From an uncultured Eubacteriales bacterium (GTDB lineage Bacteria; Bacillota; Clostridia; Christensenellales; UBA1242), in NCBI GenBank assembly GCA_900552105.1, contig URYH01000002.1:1-64000 (forward strand): a DNA stretch of 64,000 nt. Direction: 5' to 3'. Under the pieces are notes generated by a model. That model saw only the letters and a list, made by a program, of their open reading frames with translations. It had not been told where the DNA came from and did no database searches. Below are positions 51,254-61,845 of the stretch, piece by piece. How positions within the stretch are numbered: position 1 is the first letter of the stretch; the number at the start of each line of letters is the position of its first letter. Made by a program: the position numbers and the translations under genes.

Positions 51254-51814
51254 TTATTTAACTCTTTCCATATAGGTTCCAGTTCTTGTGTCAACTCTGA
51301 TTTTGTCGCCAAGGTTAACAAACAAAGGAACTTGGATTGAATAGCCTGTTTCCAAAACTGCTGGCTTGTTGCCTGCTTTTGATGTGTCACCTTGAACACC
51401 TGGTTCACACTCTGTGACTGTGAGTTCAACAAAGTTTGGTGGAACAACACTGAAAGCTTCGCCTTTGTAGAATTGGATTGTTGCTGTCATGTTCTCTGTG
51501 ATGAATTGCAAAGCATCTTCAACTTGGTCATGGTTAAGTGGAATTTGTTCATATGTTTCCATATCCATAAAGTAATAAATTCCGCCATCTGAATAAAGAT
51601 ATTGCATTTCTTTCTTTTCGATAACTGCAACTTGGAATTTGTCTGAAGGGTTGAAAGTTCTTTCAATCACTTGTCCTGTGACAACGTTTTTGATTTTTGC
51701 TCTTACAAATGGAGAACCTTTTCCTGGTTTGACATGCAAAAAGTCAACAACCAAATAAACGTTTCCATCAAGTTCAAAAGTTACGCCTTTTCTAAAATCT
51801 CCTGCTGTAATCAT
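51254..51814 (-). CDS. efp: elongation factor P
   Basis: Relieves ribosome stalling at polyproline. 186 residues in three beta-barrel domains. The acceptor loop [12 protein letters not shown] places lysine at position 32, as in Bacillus, where it carries a 5-aminopentanol group. The C-terminus ending [13 protein letters not shown] is typical. It lies directly upstream of spoIIIA, as in Bacillus. Confidence 0.98.
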   Translation of the reverse strand: MITAGDFRKGVTFELDGNVYLVVDFLHVKPGKGSPFVRAKIKNVVTGQVIERTFNPSDKFQVAVIEKKEMQYLYSDGGIYYFMDMETYEQIPLNHDQVEDALQFITENMTATIQFYKGEAFSVVPPNFVELTVTECEPGVQGDTSKAGNKPAVLETGYSIQVPLFVNLGDKIRVDTRTGTYMERVK

Positions 51815-51879
51815 GTTAATTTCTCCTTTATACCTCTATTTATTATACAAATTAAACTTCATTTGTCTAGTATTTTTTG

Positions 51880-52740
51880 TCACAAAATTTGTGTACTGTC
51901 ATAAATTCCTTTCATAATGCGTGCATCTTCACTCATTTTTGTTGCCGACTCGCAAATGATGTGTGGATGCAAATTAAGTTTTTTGAGAGCATGAGCAAGC
52001 GGTTCAAATTCTGGTCCATAAAAATGGTCATCAAAATCCAAATGTTTGATCTCACCCTTTTCAGAAAACATAATTTTTGAAAAATGAATGTGGCAATTAT
52101 CAACTTTTTCATAGCCAAGTTTGCCTATCGCATAAGACAAAATTCTTTCAAAATCTTCGCTTGACTTCAAACCTCCTTGCTCAATGCAATTAATGTGTCC
52201 AAAATCAAAACAAGGAATGAGCATATCGTCAATTTCACACAAATCAATAATCTCCTCATAAGTCCCAATTTGTGTGTATTTTCCCATGGTTTCAATGCAC
52301 ATCTTGCAATCGCCAAACCCGTTTGTTTTAAGCATTTCAACACATTTTGGAATTCTTCGTCGAACCAACGCAAGTGCTTCCTCACGTGTCAATTTTCCAT
52401 TTGTTCCAATATGCACAACAACATGCTTTCCGCCAAAATGTCGCAGGTATTCAAAACTGGTCAGAACATATTTCAGCGACTTTTCAAACATTTCGTCACT
52501 TGGATTTGCAAAATTAATGTAATATGGCGCATGAACACTGATAAGCACGGCGTTTTCATTTCCCGCCTTTCCCAAAAGTTCAGCCTTGTCAAATCCCATT
52601 GTAAATCCTCTGCCAAACGAGTATTCATAAGCATTTAGTCCAATGCTTTTTAACCATTTTGGTGCATCAACACTCGACTTAAACCCCGCATCATAAAATG
52701 CCGCACCATTTCCAGAAGGTCCAAACCTTGTTTCTTCCAT
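51880..52740 (-). CDS. nfo: deoxyribonuclease IV (AP endonuclease)
   Basis: A TIM-barrel AP endonuclease of about 286 residues. Family segments are RFGPSGNGAAFYDAG, SVHAPYYINFANP, GGKHVVVHIGTNGKLTREEAL, ETMGKYTQIGTYEEII, CFDFGHINCIEQG and HIHFSK, which carry the zinc ligands. The start is at 52740, after GGAGGATAG at the end of truB. Confidence 0.93.
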   Translation of the reverse strand: MEETRFGPSGNGAAFYDAGFKSSVDAPKWLKSIGLNAYEYSFGRGFTMGFDKAELLGKAGNENAVLISVHAPYYINFANPSDEMFEKSLKYVLTSFEYLRHFGGKHVVVHIGTNGKLTREEALALVRRRIPKCVEMLKTNGFGDCKMCIETMGKYTQIGTYEEIIDLCEIDDMLIPCFDFGHINCIEQGGLKSSEDFERILSYAIGKLGYEKVDNCHIHFSKIMFSEKGEIKHLDFDDHFYGPEFEPLAHALKKLNLHPHIICESATKMSEDARIMKGIYDSTQIL

Positions 52741-52741
52741 T

Positions 52742-53593
52742 CTATCCTCCAAAAAAGTTTCTTACAATTTTGTAATATCCGTTTTCAATTTTTGCAACGC
52801 CCCAAAACTCTTCGCCACAAAACAACTTGAAATTTCCGTCAACACTCTCACTTGCCAAGACTTTTATTCCATTTTTGAGATTTGGCAAAAATTTTTCAGA
52901 TATAAAAACACTCGGCAAGTCAATGAAATCTTGTGCAACAATAAGTTTTGTGTCCGCATTGATTTCACTCAAAACCAAAGCATCTTTCAAATCTTTTCCA
53001 CAACATTTTGTGCGACTTATTGCACACATTGTGCCATATGTTGAGAGTTTGTCTGCAAAGTCACGACACAATGCTCTGATATAAGTCCCCTCTGAACACT
53101 CAATTTCAAATAAGAATGTGTTTTTTTCAAGTGGCGCAACAAGTTCAAATCGACTGATTGTTATATGCCTTGGAGAAAGTTTGACAACACCACCTGCACG
53201 TGCAATTTCATATGCTTTTTTGCCATTAATTTTTTTTGACGAAAACTGTGGCGGAATTTGGTCGAACTCACCAACAAACTCATTCAATGATGTTTTTATT
53301 TCTTCGACAGACACAACCTTGTCGTTTTTCGCAACAATTTTCCCTTCGCTATCCAATGTGTCAGTTGAAACGCCAAACTTGAACACTGCTCGATATGTTT
53401 TTGTTTTGTTTGATGACATGTCAAAAAGTCTTGTCGCCCTTCCACAGAGAACTGGCAAAAGCCCGCAACCCATTGGGTCGAGCGTGCCCATATGCCCCAC
53501 CTTTTTCTCTCCAATTATTTTACCAACTTTTCGAACAAGTGTATTTGAGGTCATGCCAGTTGGTTTGTTGACCAAGATTACTCCGTTTGGCAT
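52742..53593 (-). CDS. truB: tRNA pseudouridine-55 synthase
   Basis: Makes the universal pseudouridine 55 of tRNA. About 283 residues. NGVILVNKPTGMTSNTLV and HMGTLDPMGCGLLPVLCGRATRL, with catalytic D in GTLDP, lie in the N-terminal half, and EIECSEGTYIRALCRDFADKL follows. It starts at 53593, after AAAGGAG inside the end of nrnA. Confidence 0.96.
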   Translation of the reverse strand: MPNGVILVNKPTGMTSNTLVRKVGKIIGEKKVGHMGTLDPMGCGLLPVLCGRATRLFDMSSNKTKTYRAVFKFGVSTDTLDSEGKIVAKNDKVVSVEEIKTSLNEFVGEFDQIPPQFSSKKINGKKAYEIARAGGVVKLSPRHITISRFELVAPLEKNTFLFEIECSEGTYIRALCRDFADKLSTYGTMCAISRTKCCGKDLKDALVLSEINADTKLIVAQDFIDLPSVFISEKFLPNLKNGIKVLASESVDGNFKLFCGEEFWGVAKIENGYYKIVRNFFGG

Positions 53594-54558
53594 AACATCT
53601 CCTTTTGACAGCAAGCCAGAGTTTTTGCAACGACCTCTTCCATGCTGCTTGCTTCACATTTAAAACCAGAAGCAACAACATGACCTCCTCCTCCAAATTC
53701 AGCCGCAATTTTATTGCAAGCAACACCTTCCACACTTCGCAATGAAGCAGAAAAAATGTGTGGTTGAATTTCATATATAACAAATGATAAATCAACACCC
53801 ATGATATTTCTCAAAGTATTTGCGTGCCCATTCATATCTTCTTTTGTTGCCCCAATTCTTTGTATAACTTCATTTCCCACAAATGAATAGGCAATTTTTT
53901 CATCAATCAAAAGAACCATATTTTTATAGAATTCTTTTGAAATCTCAACTTCTTTTACTGATGTTTGAGCAAATGCATATTCTTCAAGTTTATTTAAGTC
54001 TGCACCTTTTTCCATGAGCAGTGAAATGATGTCAACTGTTCTTTTGCGTGTGTTTGAATTTTGCAAGCTACATGTGTCAGTCAAAATTCCAAACAGCAAA
54101 GAATTTGCGATATCCTTTGTTATTTCATTGTGACATTCAAGCAACACTTCTGTGAGAAGTTCACAAGCAGAAGAAGTCAAAGGATTAACAACATCAAATT
54201 CGGAATAAATTTCCCCGTATGGGTGATGGTCAATTCTGATTATTTGTTTACAACTTTTTGTCTGTTCACAAATTTTATCTCCTGGACGCTTTGCATCGGA
54301 GCAATCAATAATCACACCAAAATCAAAAGTTTTCGTCAAATCAACTTGTGACTGATAGTTTGCTGCGCATGAGACCCACTTCATATTGAAAGGAACTGGG
54401 TCTTGCGAAAATAGTGTTACATTTTTGTTTTTATTCTTTAGATATAAATAAAGAGCAGAAGATGACCCAATCGCATCTCCGTCTGGATATTCGTGAATGA
54501 ATATTGCAATGCTTTGTGCCTTCAACAGCTCTTTAATCAATTTCTTATATTTTCTCAT
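53578..54558 (-). CDS. nrnA: DHH-family oligoribonuclease/pAp phosphatase NrnA
   Basis: 326 residues. The DHH domain has HEYPDGDAIGSSSALY, VIIDCSD and RIDHHPYG, and the DHHA1 domain has the C-terminal FGGGGHVVASGFK. It degrades short oligonucleotides and pAp. In Firmicutes it is often encoded with rbfA and truB, as here. It starts directly after the rbfA stop. Confidence 0.95.
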   Translation of the reverse strand: MRKYKKLIKELLKAQSIAIFIHEYPDGDAIGSSSALYLYLKNKNKNVTLFSQDPVPFNMKWVSCAANYQSQVDLTKTFDFGVIIDCSDAKRPGDKICEQTKSCKQIIRIDHHPYGEIYSEFDVVNPLTSSACELLTEVLLECHNEITKDIANSLLFGILTDTCSLQNSNTRKRTVDIISLLMEKGADLNKLEEYAFAQTSVKEVEISKEFYKNMVLLIDEKIAYSFVGNEVIQRIGATKEDMNGHANTLRNIMGVDLSFVIYEIQPHIFSASLRSVEGVACNKIAAEFGGGGHVVASGFKCEASSMEEVVAKTLACCQKEMLCQTE

Positions 54559-54918
54559 TTAATCCTCGTCTGGAATGTTCAAAGTTTTTAAGATGTCTTC
54601 AATTCTTTGTGTATGGCTGACGCCAGTGTCAAGAACAAACTTGATTTGAGGAACAACGCGAAGTTTGAGTTTTGACGCAATCTCTTTTTTCAAAAAGCCA
54701 GTGGCTTTGATTAGTTTTGAAAAAATTTGGTCACGTTTTGCATCGTCCTTTTCAAGAATTGAAACTGACACTTTGCAAAACTCGCAATTTGGCGCAGTTT
54801 CCGCACTCATAAAAGTTATGAGTGTGTGAAAGTTTGGGTCATTAAGCTTGAGCAGACCTTCCGAAAGAACTTTTAATATTTGAGCGTTGAGTCGCTCAAC
54901 TCTTGTGTTATTTGCCAC
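54559..54918 (-). CDS. rbfA: ribosome-binding factor A
   Basis: 119 residues with a KH-like fold. It contains RVERLNAQILKVLSEGLLKLNDPNFHTLITFMSAETAPNCEFCKVSVS in pieces, then KLKLRVVPQIKFVLDTGVSHTQRIEDIL. It is a 16S maturation factor. It lies 3 bp after infB. Confidence 0.96.
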   Translation of the reverse strand: MANNTRVERLNAQILKVLSEGLLKLNDPNFHTLITFMSAETAPNCEFCKVSVSILEKDDAKRDQIFSKLIKATGFLKKEIASKLKLRVVPQIKFVLDTGVSHTQRIEDILKTLNIPDED

Positions 54919-54921
54919 AAA

Positions 54922-57507
54922 TCACCTCTTTATTTGTTCTTTAACAAAGATTTCAAGTCTGTCACCTTCTTTGAGTGAGAAGTTGTCTTTTAGTTTAATT
55001 CCGCACTCATAACCATAATTAACTTCGGCTTTGTCGTCTTTTTGAATTTTCAAACTTTCAATTGTTGAACTTCCAATTTCTTCGTCACCACGAGTGATTC
55101 GAACGCCAGCATGTCGAACTGCTTTTCCGTCTGTGATATATGAGCCGACAACTTGACCAACACCAGTGAGTTTGAACACCATACGAACTTCTGCGTGTCC
55201 AACAACCTTTTCCTCATATTTTGGTGTGAGCATGCCATTGATTGCAGCTGTGAGGTCGTCAACAGCTTGATAAATGATGTCGTAATCTTTGATTTCAATC
55301 TTCATTTGTTCAGCAAGTTGTTTTGCTTTTGGTTGCGTCTTGACATTAAATGCAATAATAACAGCTCTTGATGCACTTGCAAGCAAAACATCGCTTTCTG
55401 TGACAGCACCAGCTCCCGCGTGGAGACAAACAACTTTTGCTTCTTCGTTTTCAATTTCAGTGAGTGTTTGTCGAAGCGCTTCAACAGAACCTTGAACATC
55501 GGCCTTGATAATGATATTGAGGTTCTTGAGTTTGCCCTCATTAACTTTGTTCATGAAGTCGTCAAGTGTCACGCCACTTGTTGCACTTGCCCTTTCAAGT
55601 TTAATTTTGTCTTTACGTTCTTCAATAACTTTCTTTGAGAACTTTTCATCAATAACAATTGCCATATCGCCTGAATTTGGCACTTCGTCAAATCCAAGAA
55701 CAGAAACTGGGCAAGATGGACCAGCAGATTTAACAAGCCTGCCATTTTCGTCATACATTGCTCTAACCTTGCCAAACGTGAGTCCACAAACAAATGTATC
55801 TCCCGTTTTGAGTGTTCCATTTTGAACAAGAATTGTTGCGATTGGTCCCTTGTTCTTGTCGAGCGACGCTTCAAGCACAACACCAGTTGCCAAGCGGTCT
55901 GGATTTGCTTTGAGTTCTTGCATTTCCGCAACCAACAAAATCATGCCAAGAAGGTCATCAATTCCTTGTTTGGTCTTTGCTGAGACTGGAACAATAATCG
56001 CATCTCCGCCCCATTCTTCTGGCAAAACATTATGTTCAGCGAGTTGTTGTTTAACTCTGTCGATATTTGCTTCAGGTTTATCAATTTTGTTGACAGCAAC
56101 AATCATTGGAACGCCTGCTGCTTGAATGTGATTGATTGCTTCAATGGTTTGAGGCATTATTCCGTCATCTGCTGCAACAACCAAGATTGCGATATCTGTC
56201 GCCTTTGCACCCCTTGCTCTCATTGCAGTGAAAGCAGCATGTCCTGGGGTGTCAATAAATGTGATTTTTTCACCATTTTTTGTCACTTGATAAGCACCAA
56301 TATGTTGTGTGATTCCACCCGCTTCGCCACTCACAACAGAAGAATTTCTGATGCAGTCAAGAAGCGAAGTTTTGCCGTGGTCAACGTGTCCCATAACTGT
56401 GACAATTGGTGGGCGTTTGACAGCGTTTTCGTCAGTTTTTTCGTTTGCAACTTCTGTCAATTTTTCTTCATATGTCTTTTCAATTTTCTTTTCAAGTGTG
56501 ACGCCAAGTTCACCTGCAACAAGTTCAGCAACATCATATGTGATTGTGCTGTTGATGCTTGCCATGATTCCGAGCATCATAAGTTTTTTGATAATTTCAT
56601 TAACTGGTCGTCCAGTTTTTTCTGAAAGGTATTTAACTGTGAATTCTTCAGAAGTAATAACCGCATTTTCAATGGCTTGCGCAACAAATGTTTGTTCTTT
56701 TTTCTTTGTTTTCACAAGTTTTCGTGAGCCCATTGTTGTTTCACTAAATCCGTCATCATCTTCAATAATAATGTTGTTGCGTTGTTGTGCTTTTTTCACA
56801 AAAGAACGATTTTTTTCTTCAACATTATTTTTGTTTTTGTTCTTATTTTGGAAAGTTTTGTTTTGTGTTGGAAGTTCAAACATTGGAGCTTCATTAAAAG
56901 ACTTGAAGTTGTTTCCCTTGCTTGCAGCGAATGTCGTTTTTGCTCCACCCGGTCTTTGTCCATCGCGTGGTTGGAATGGCCTTTGCCCGTTTTGTGGCCT
57001 TTGCCCAAATTGCCCTGGTGTGCGTTGTCCAAATTGCCCGTTTTGTGGCCTGTTTGGGTTATTTCTATCAAATTGAGATCTGTTTCCACCCTGTGGTCTT
57101 TGTCCGTTTTGACCAAATTGTCTTTTTTCAGTAAATGGTCTTTGGGTGCCACTTTTTTGAGAAAGATCTTGACGATTATTTTGAGAAAAACTCTTTTCTC
57201 TTGTGGAAGGTCGTTCTTGAAGGTTTTTGTTTTGAACTGGTGGTTTTTCTTCTTGCACTTCAACCTTTGTCGCAACTGTTTCTTGAGATTTTGTTGACAA
57301 AACAACATCAACTTCTTTTTGTGATTGAACTTGAGTCGCCTTGGTTTTCTTTGCATCAGAAACTTGCTTTGCAAGTTGTTCAGCAATATGTCTCGTGTTT
57401 CTTAAATCGCGTAAAACATTCTGAATTGCACCACCCACTTGCAATCCATGAATTGATTTAAGATTTTGATAACCTTCTTTTTGAGTGTTTTTTTCGTTTT
57501 CTGTCAA
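54922..57507 (-). CDS. infB: translation initiation factor IF-2
   Basis: 861 residues. The N-terminal ~280 residues are low complexity, with a Gln/Asn/Pro/Gly/Arg-rich stretch of repeated FGQ and RPQ units (about residues 115-195). The IF2N domain ([23 protein letters not shown]) is followed by the GTPase with [20 protein letters not shown] and VNKIDKP, and by domains II-IV ending in [16 protein letters not shown]. It is part of the nusA-infB operon. Confidence 0.98.
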   Translation of the reverse strand: MTENEKNTQKEGYQNLKSIHGLQVGGAIQNVLRDLRNTRHIAEQLAKQVSDAKKTKATQVQSQKEVDVVLSTKSQETVATKVEVQEEKPPVQNKNLQERPSTREKSFSQNNRQDLSQKSGTQRPFTEKRQFGQNGQRPQGGNRSQFDRNNPNRPQNGQFGQRTPGQFGQRPQNGQRPFQPRDGQRPGGAKTTFAASKGNNFKSFNEAPMFELPTQNKTFQNKNKNKNNVEEKNRSFVKKAQQRNNIIIEDDDGFSETTMGSRKLVKTKKKEQTFVAQAIENAVITSEEFTVKYLSEKTGRPVNEIIKKLMMLGIMASINSTITYDVAELVAGELGVTLEKKIEKTYEEKLTEVANEKTDENAVKRPPIVTVMGHVDHGKTSLLDCIRNSSVVSGEAGGITQHIGAYQVTKNGEKITFIDTPGHAAFTAMRARGAKATDIAILVVAADDGIMPQTIEAINHIQAAGVPMIVAVNKIDKPEANIDRVKQQLAEHNVLPEEWGGDAIIVPVSAKTKQGIDDLLGMILLVAEMQELKANPDRLATGVVLEASLDKNKGPIATILVQNGTLKTGDTFVCGLTFGKVRAMYDENGRLVKSAGPSCPVSVLGFDEVPNSGDMAIVIDEKFSKKVIEERKDKIKLERASATSGVTLDDFMNKVNEGKLKNLNIIIKADVQGSVEALRQTLTEIENEEAKVVCLHAGAGAVTESDVLLASASRAVIIAFNVKTQPKAKQLAEQMKIEIKDYDIIYQAVDDLTAAINGMLTPKYEEKVVGHAEVRMVFKLTGVGQVVGSYITDGKAVRHAGVRITRGDEEIGSSTIESLKIQKDDKAEVNYGYECGIKLKDNFSLKEGDRLEIFVKEQIKR

Positions 57508-57517
57508 AATTTTTCTC

Positions 57518-57808
57518 CTAATTTATATTTTGTATAACCATGTCAGCAAACCCTTTGTTTTTTAGGGCAACAATCTGACAATTGTTAATGTTGAGAATTC
57601 CCGCAAGATCAATATCTAGAGCCACAACTTCACATTCTGTTCTTTCTTTTTGCTTCTGTGCAACAGCACAAGCAGTTTTTCCAGCAGTCTTGTTCAAGAT
57701 GATGAGATACAACTTTTTGTTGTATTTTTTTAGGTTGTCAGTGCCGATTATCAAGTTGTTTGATTTTCTTGCAAGATTGAGGTATCCCGCGATTTTAATA
57801 CTGTCCAC
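57518..57808 (-). CDS. ylxQ: L7Ae-family RNA-binding protein YlxQ
   Basis: A small L7Ae/L30e-type protein. The recognisable core is KIAGYLNLARKSNNLIIGTDN, then KKLYLIILNKTAGKTA and ALKNKGFADMVIQNI. I place the start at a GTG at 57808 (about 96 residues), which follows GGTGGAGA and overlaps ylxR by 14 bp; ATGs further upstream would add unlike sequence. The L7Ae family binds kink-turn RNAs. OapC, a partner of OLE RNA in Bacillus, belongs to the same family, so a link is conceivable but not shown. Confidence 0.85.
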   Translation of the reverse strand: MDSIKIAGYLNLARKSNNLIIGTDNLKKYNKKLYLIILNKTAGKTACAVAQKQKERTECEVVALDIDLAGILNINNCQIVALKNKGFADMVIQNIN

Positions 57809-58061
57809 TCTCCACCGCCTCGATAATTTTATCATAGATTTCATCATCAATTTGAGTTGAAAAAGCCTTGTTTAGAACTTTTTGTTTTTTGAGTTTTTTC
57901 AAACATTCTGGCTTTTGACAAATATATGCACCGCGTCCGTTCATTTTGCCAGAAAGGTCAAGCATGATTTTGCCCTCTGGTGTTTTTACAACACGCTTGA
58001 GGTCATGCTTATCAATCATTTCACGGCAACACAAACACATTCTCATACTTGGTTTTTTCAT
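57795..58061 (-). CDS. ylxR: YlxR family RNA-binding/regulatory protein
   Basis: 88 residues with the DUF448 signature RMCLCCREMIDKHDLKRVVKT and GRGAYICQKPECL. It is encoded between nusA and ylxQ, as in all Firmicute nusA operons. In Bacillus it affects gene expression and RNase P has been named as a partner. Confidence 0.95.
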   Translation of the reverse strand: MKKPSMRMCLCCREMIDKHDLKRVVKTPEGKIMLDLSGKMNGRGAYICQKPECLKKLKKQKVLNKAFSTQIDDEIYDKIIEAVESGQY

Positions 58062-58072
58062 ATATTCTCCAA

Positions 58073-59227
58073 TTATTCTTCGTCTGATATTTCTTCGATA
58101 TCTTCAAGGTCAGCAAAAATGTCATCATCGTCTTCAACATCAACAATTTCATGGTCGAAATCTTGATTTTGTGGAGCTTCAAGCCCTTCAACTTCTGATG
58201 CTGGTTTGACATCAATTTTCCAGCCAGTAAGACGAGCAGCAAGTCTGACATTTTGTCCGCTTTTGCCAATTGCCAAAGAAAGTTTGTCGTCAGGAACAAC
58301 AACACGTGAAGCTTTGAGGCTTTCGTTTGTTTCAACAGACAAAACTTTTGCTGGACTCAATGCTCTTGCGATATATTCGAGTGGGTCGTCAGAATAGAGA
58401 ACCAAATCAATTTTTTCGCCGTTCATTTCTGAAACGATTGTGTTGATTCTAACACCCCTGTTTCCAACGCAAGCACCGAGTGCATCAATGTTTGGTTTGT
58501 CGCTAAAAACTGCAACTTTTGTTCTGTTTCCAGCATCTCTTGCAATGTTTTTGATAACAACATCGCCAGAAGCGATTTCAGGAATTTCAAGCTCAAAAAG
58601 TTTTCTAACAAATCCAATGTTTCCACGAGAGACTTGAACTTGTGTGCCTTTGAAAGACTCTTTGATTTTCTTGACATAAACCTTGATTCTGTCGCCAACA
58701 TTAAATTTTTCGCCAGGAATTTGGTCATTTTCTGTCATGATTCCTTCTGTGTGGCTTCCTGCGATTTGAACATAAATGTTGCCATTATCAATGCGTTTTA
58801 CAACAGTTGTAAGAAGTTCGTCTTCTTTTTCTGAAAGTTCAGAAATTGCCATTTGACGCTCAATTTCTTTGAGTCTTTGCATAACAACTTGTTTTGCGGT
58901 TTGTGCTGCAATTCTGCCAAAATCTTTTGTTGATTCTTCATTGACAACACTGTCGCCAACATCATAAGATTTTTTGATTGCACGAGCATCTTCCAAAGAA
59001 ATTTCTTTGTCAGGGTCTTCAACTTCGTTCACAACAGTTTTATATGAATAAATCTTGATTGTGTTCTTCTCTGGATTGAGTTTAACCAAAGCGTTTTTTG
59101 CTTCGCCATACATTTTCTTATAAGCTGAAGTAAGTGCTGCTTCAAGTGTTTCAAGAAATTGCTCCTTGTTGATTTTTTTCTGTGCTTCCAATTCGTCTAG
59201 TGCTTGGAAAAAGTCTTTGTTAATCAT
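58073..59227 (-). CDS. nusA: transcription factor NusA
   Basis: From 59227 (AAGGAGAAA upstream) about 384 residues. The N-terminal RNAP-binding domain (NKDFFQALDELEAQKKINKEQFLETLEAAL) is followed by S1 (GRIAAQTAKQVVMQRLKE and following), KH1 (GNRGVRI) and KH2 (GKSGQNVRLAARLTGWKIDV), then an acidic tail. It lacks the C-terminal acidic repeats of E. coli, as usual for Firmicutes. Confidence 0.97.
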   Translation of the reverse strand: MINKDFFQALDELEAQKKINKEQFLETLEAALTSAYKKMYGEAKNALVKLNPEKNTIKIYSYKTVVNEVEDPDKEISLEDARAIKKSYDVGDSVVNEESTKDFGRIAAQTAKQVVMQRLKEIERQMAISELSEKEDELLTTVVKRIDNGNIYVQIAGSHTEGIMTENDQIPGEKFNVGDRIKVYVKKIKESFKGTQVQVSRGNIGFVRKLFELEIPEIASGDVVIKNIARDAGNRTKVAVFSDKPNIDALGACVGNRGVRINTIVSEMNGEKIDLVLYSDDPLEYIARALSPAKVLSVETNESLKASRVVVPDDKLSLAIGKSGQNVRLAARLTGWKIDVKPASEVEGLEAPQNQDFDHEIVDVEDDDDIFADLEDIEEISDEE

Positions 59228-59241
59228 TTTTTTCTCCTTAA

Positions 59242-59703
59242 TTAAAATTCGATGACGGGGCAAACTGCTGCCACCATATCTTTTTTGAATGTTTTTTCTT
59301 GACCCAAAATTTCAATTTTGACTTCGTCATCATCAAACCCGGTCAATTTTCCAACAAAACTTTTCTTCCCATCAAGTTTTTTATACAACTTTACTTCAAC
59401 ATCTTTGCCTTTGTTTCTGATAAAGTCATATTGGTTTTTCACAGGCCTATCAAGCCCAGGGGAAGAAACTGAAAGAATATATGGCGTGTCGCCAGTTGGA
59501 TTGAGTTCATCAAGTGGCTCGTCAATCGCACGATGCACTTTTTCGCAATCGTTGATGTCAACCCCACCATCTCTGTCAATCGTGATTTCAAGGTTCATTC
59601 CGTCAAACTTTTTTGAGTATTCAATGTCAACAATGAAATAGCCCAAATCTTTTACTATTGGCGTGATGAGTTTTTCAACTTCGTCACAAACTTTGCTTGC
59701 CAT
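59242..59703 (-). CDS. rimP: ribosome maturation factor RimP
   Basis: 153 residues. It has ITPIVKDLGYFIVDIEYSKKFDGMNLEITIDRDGGVDINDCEKVHRAID and YILSVSSPGLDRPVKNQYDFIRNKGKDVEV, the conserved blocks, read in shorter pieces. It is the first gene of the rimP-nusA-infB operon. Confidence 0.96.
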   Translation of the reverse strand: MASKVCDEVEKLITPIVKDLGYFIVDIEYSKKFDGMNLEITIDRDGGVDINDCEKVHRAIDEPLDELNPTGDTPYILSVSSPGLDRPVKNQYDFIRNKGKDVEVKLYKKLDGKKSFVGKLTGFDDDEVKIEILGQEKTFKKDMVAAVCPVIEF

Positions 59704-59724
59704 ATAACCCCCTATCTACAATTA

Positions 59725-59746
59725 AGAGTGGACCGAAGTCCACTCT
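59725..59746 (-). promoter_or_regulatory. UUCG-capped hairpin in the rimP-nusA leader
   Basis: On the minus strand AGAGTGGAC-TTCG-GTCCACTCT, a perfect 9-bp stem with a UUCG tetraloop, 22 bp before the rimP start. No U-run follows in the rimP direction, so it looks like a leader structure rather than a simple terminator. Confidence 0.6.
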
Positions 59747-59817
59747 CAATCTAGTATATAATTATAATTTAACATACAAATAAGAAAATATCAAGCATTA
59801 TTTATATATTTTTCCGT

Positions 59818-61455
59818 TTATTCCAATGAAACCAAGTAGTAGTAAACTGGTTGACCACCATCAATCATTGTGACTTCACATTGAGGATAGAGAGTTTGCA
59901 ATGATTCTACAAGTTCATTCGCTTCTGCTTCATTGATATCTTGTCCATAGATGAGCGTGATATTGACAACATTTGAATCAATCATTTTGCCGACAAGTTC
60001 AATGGTCGTTTGATTGACATCATTTCCTTTTGACAAGATTGCTTTGTCGTCAAGACCAATGATTTCACCAACTGAAAGATCAAAGCCGTCGACATGAGTT
60101 GCACGAACTGCATATGTGACAGATCCAGACTTAACATTTGTGATTGAGCTATTCATTGCTTCTTCATTTTCTTCAACTGTGCCCTCTGGATTGAAAGCGA
60201 GGGTTGCTGATATACCTTCTGGAATGCTCTTTGTTGGAACAACAATAATTTTTCTTTCAGTGAGGTCTTTTGCTTGCTCTGCAGCAAGAATAATGTTTTT
60301 GTTGTTTGGGAAAACAAAAACGTTTTCGGCTGGAACAAGGTCAACTGCGGCTGCAATATCTGCCGCACTTGGGTTCATTGTTTGCCCACCTTTGATTATG
60401 CTATCAACAGAAAGGTCTGTGAAGAGATTTGCAATTCCGTCCCCTGCTGCAACTGCAACAATACCAATGTTTTTGAGATTTTCATTTTTCTTCATGTTCT
60501 TTTTGAGTTCACGGTTTTGTTCACGCATATTCTCAATCTTGATGTTGAAGATTTCTCCAAGTTCAAGAGCGTATCCGATTGCAACGTTTGGTTGGTTTGT
60601 GTGAACGTGGACTTTGACGAGCGACAAATCGCCAATGCAAAGAACAGAATCACCAATTTGCATAAGTTTTTCTCTGAGTTGGTCGATGTTTGCTTCGGTG
60701 GTTTTTTTGAACATATGAATAATCATAAATTCAGTGCAATATCCAAATTCAATCTCAGCCAAGTTGTTAATGTCTGCAACAACTTCGTCAATGGTTTGTT
60801 TGATTGTGAAAGTTTCATCAACGTCAACTTCCATGCTTTCATCACCAATGAGTGCCTTATAAAAACCAGTGAACACTGTTATGAGTCCTCTTCCTCCAGC
60901 ATCAACAACTCCGGCTTTTTTGAGAACTGGAAGCATTTCAGGTGTCTTTTGAAGCATCTCTTCGCCACGATCCAAAACGTATTGCAAGAATTGCTCCATA
61001 TCTTGGCATTTCTTTGAACATTCCAAAGCTGCTTCGCCCATTGTGCGAATGATTGTGAGGATTGTGCCCTCTTTTGGCTTTGTGACTGCCTTGTAGGCAA
61101 TGTTTGAACCTTCTTGAATTGCTTTTGCGAATTGCTTTGTGTTGATTTCAGAAAGTGGAGCAAGAACACTTGTGAATCCTTTTATGATTTGTGAAAGGAT
61201 AACGCCAGAATTCCCTCTCGCACCACGAAGAGCTCCTTTTGCAAACGCTTCGCAAATTGCATCTAAATTGTTATTCATGCAATTTGAAACTTCTTTGCAA
61301 GCCGACTTCATTGTCATTGACATATTTGTTCCTGTGTCGCCGTCTGGAACTGGAAAAACGTTGAGTGAGTCAACAAGTTTTTTGTTTTGTTCCAAAAGCA
61401 CGCCACCGGCGAGAATCATCTTTTTTATTACTGAACCATTGATTGTTTTCTGCAT
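59818..61455 (-). CDS. fakA: fatty acid kinase-like DhaL protein (FakA/YloV)
   Basis: About 545 residues. The N-terminal DhaL nucleotide-binding domain contains LNVFPVPDGDTGTNMSMTM and GARGNSGVILSQIIKGF. A middle domain is followed by a DegV-like C-terminal part. FakA phosphorylates exogenous fatty acids bound to FakB. The start at 61455 follows GGAG within the Asp23-gene 3' region. It is paired with an Asp23 gene upstream, as yloU-yloV in Bacillus. Confidence 0.94.
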   Translation of the reverse strand: MQKTINGSVIKKMILAGGVLLEQNKKLVDSLNVFPVPDGDTGTNMSMTMKSACKEVSNCMNNNLDAICEAFAKGALRGARGNSGVILSQIIKGFTSVLAPLSEINTKQFAKAIQEGSNIAYKAVTKPKEGTILTIIRTMGEAALECSKKCQDMEQFLQYVLDRGEEMLQKTPEMLPVLKKAGVVDAGGRGLITVFTGFYKALIGDESMEVDVDETFTIKQTIDEVVADINNLAEIEFGYCTEFMIIHMFKKTTEANIDQLREKLMQIGDSVLCIGDLSLVKVHVHTNQPNVAIGYALELGEIFNIKIENMREQNRELKKNMKKNENLKNIGIVAVAAGDGIANLFTDLSVDSIIKGGQTMNPSAADIAAAVDLVPAENVFVFPNNKNIILAAEQAKDLTERKIIVVPTKSIPEGISATLAFNPEGTVEENEEAMNSSITNVKSGSVTYAVRATHVDGFDLSVGEIIGLDDKAILSKGNDVNQTTIELVGKMIDSNVVNITLIYGQDINEAEANELVESLQTLYPQCEVTMIDGGQPVYYYLVSLE

Positions 61456-61474
61456 TGTAAAATACTCCAAAAGG

Positions 61475-61825
61475 TCAAACGCGAACGCCAACAACATGAA
61501 CGTTGACTGTGTCAACAATCATGCCAGTGAAATTCTCGACCTTATATTTAATTGATTTTTTCATGCTTTCGGCAACAGCGCTAATCGAAACACCATATTT
61601 TAGGATGCAATACACATCAATAAAGATACGGTTTTCAAAACTCGTGATTTTTATTCCCTTGCCAAAAGTTCTTTTTTTAAATAACTCCATGATATTATCT
61701 TTGAAATTTGTGGAAATCAAATCAACAACGCCATAGCAATCGAGCGCAGTATAACCTGCGACAACAGCAATCGCGTCGTCGGAAATTGAAATATTACCAT
61801 AAAAGTTGTTTGTGTCTACTGTCAA
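61475..61825 (-). CDS. Asp23/Gls24 family protein (YloU-like)
   Basis: About 116 residues with ISDDAIAVVAGYTALDCYGVVDL, IFIDVYCILKYGVSISAVAESMKKSIKYKVE and a final VNVHVVGV. I place the start at a TTG at 61825, preceded by AAGGCGG, because the upstream promoter excludes the longer reading. It lies 20 bp from fakA. Confidence 0.9.
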   Translation of the reverse strand: MTVDTNNFYGNISISDDAIAVVAGYTALDCYGVVDLISTNFKDNIMELFKKRTFGKGIKITSFENRIFIDVYCILKYGVSISAVAESMKKSIKYKVENFTGMIVDTVNVHVVGVRV

Positions 61826-61845
61826 ATCTGACCGCCTTTGAATAA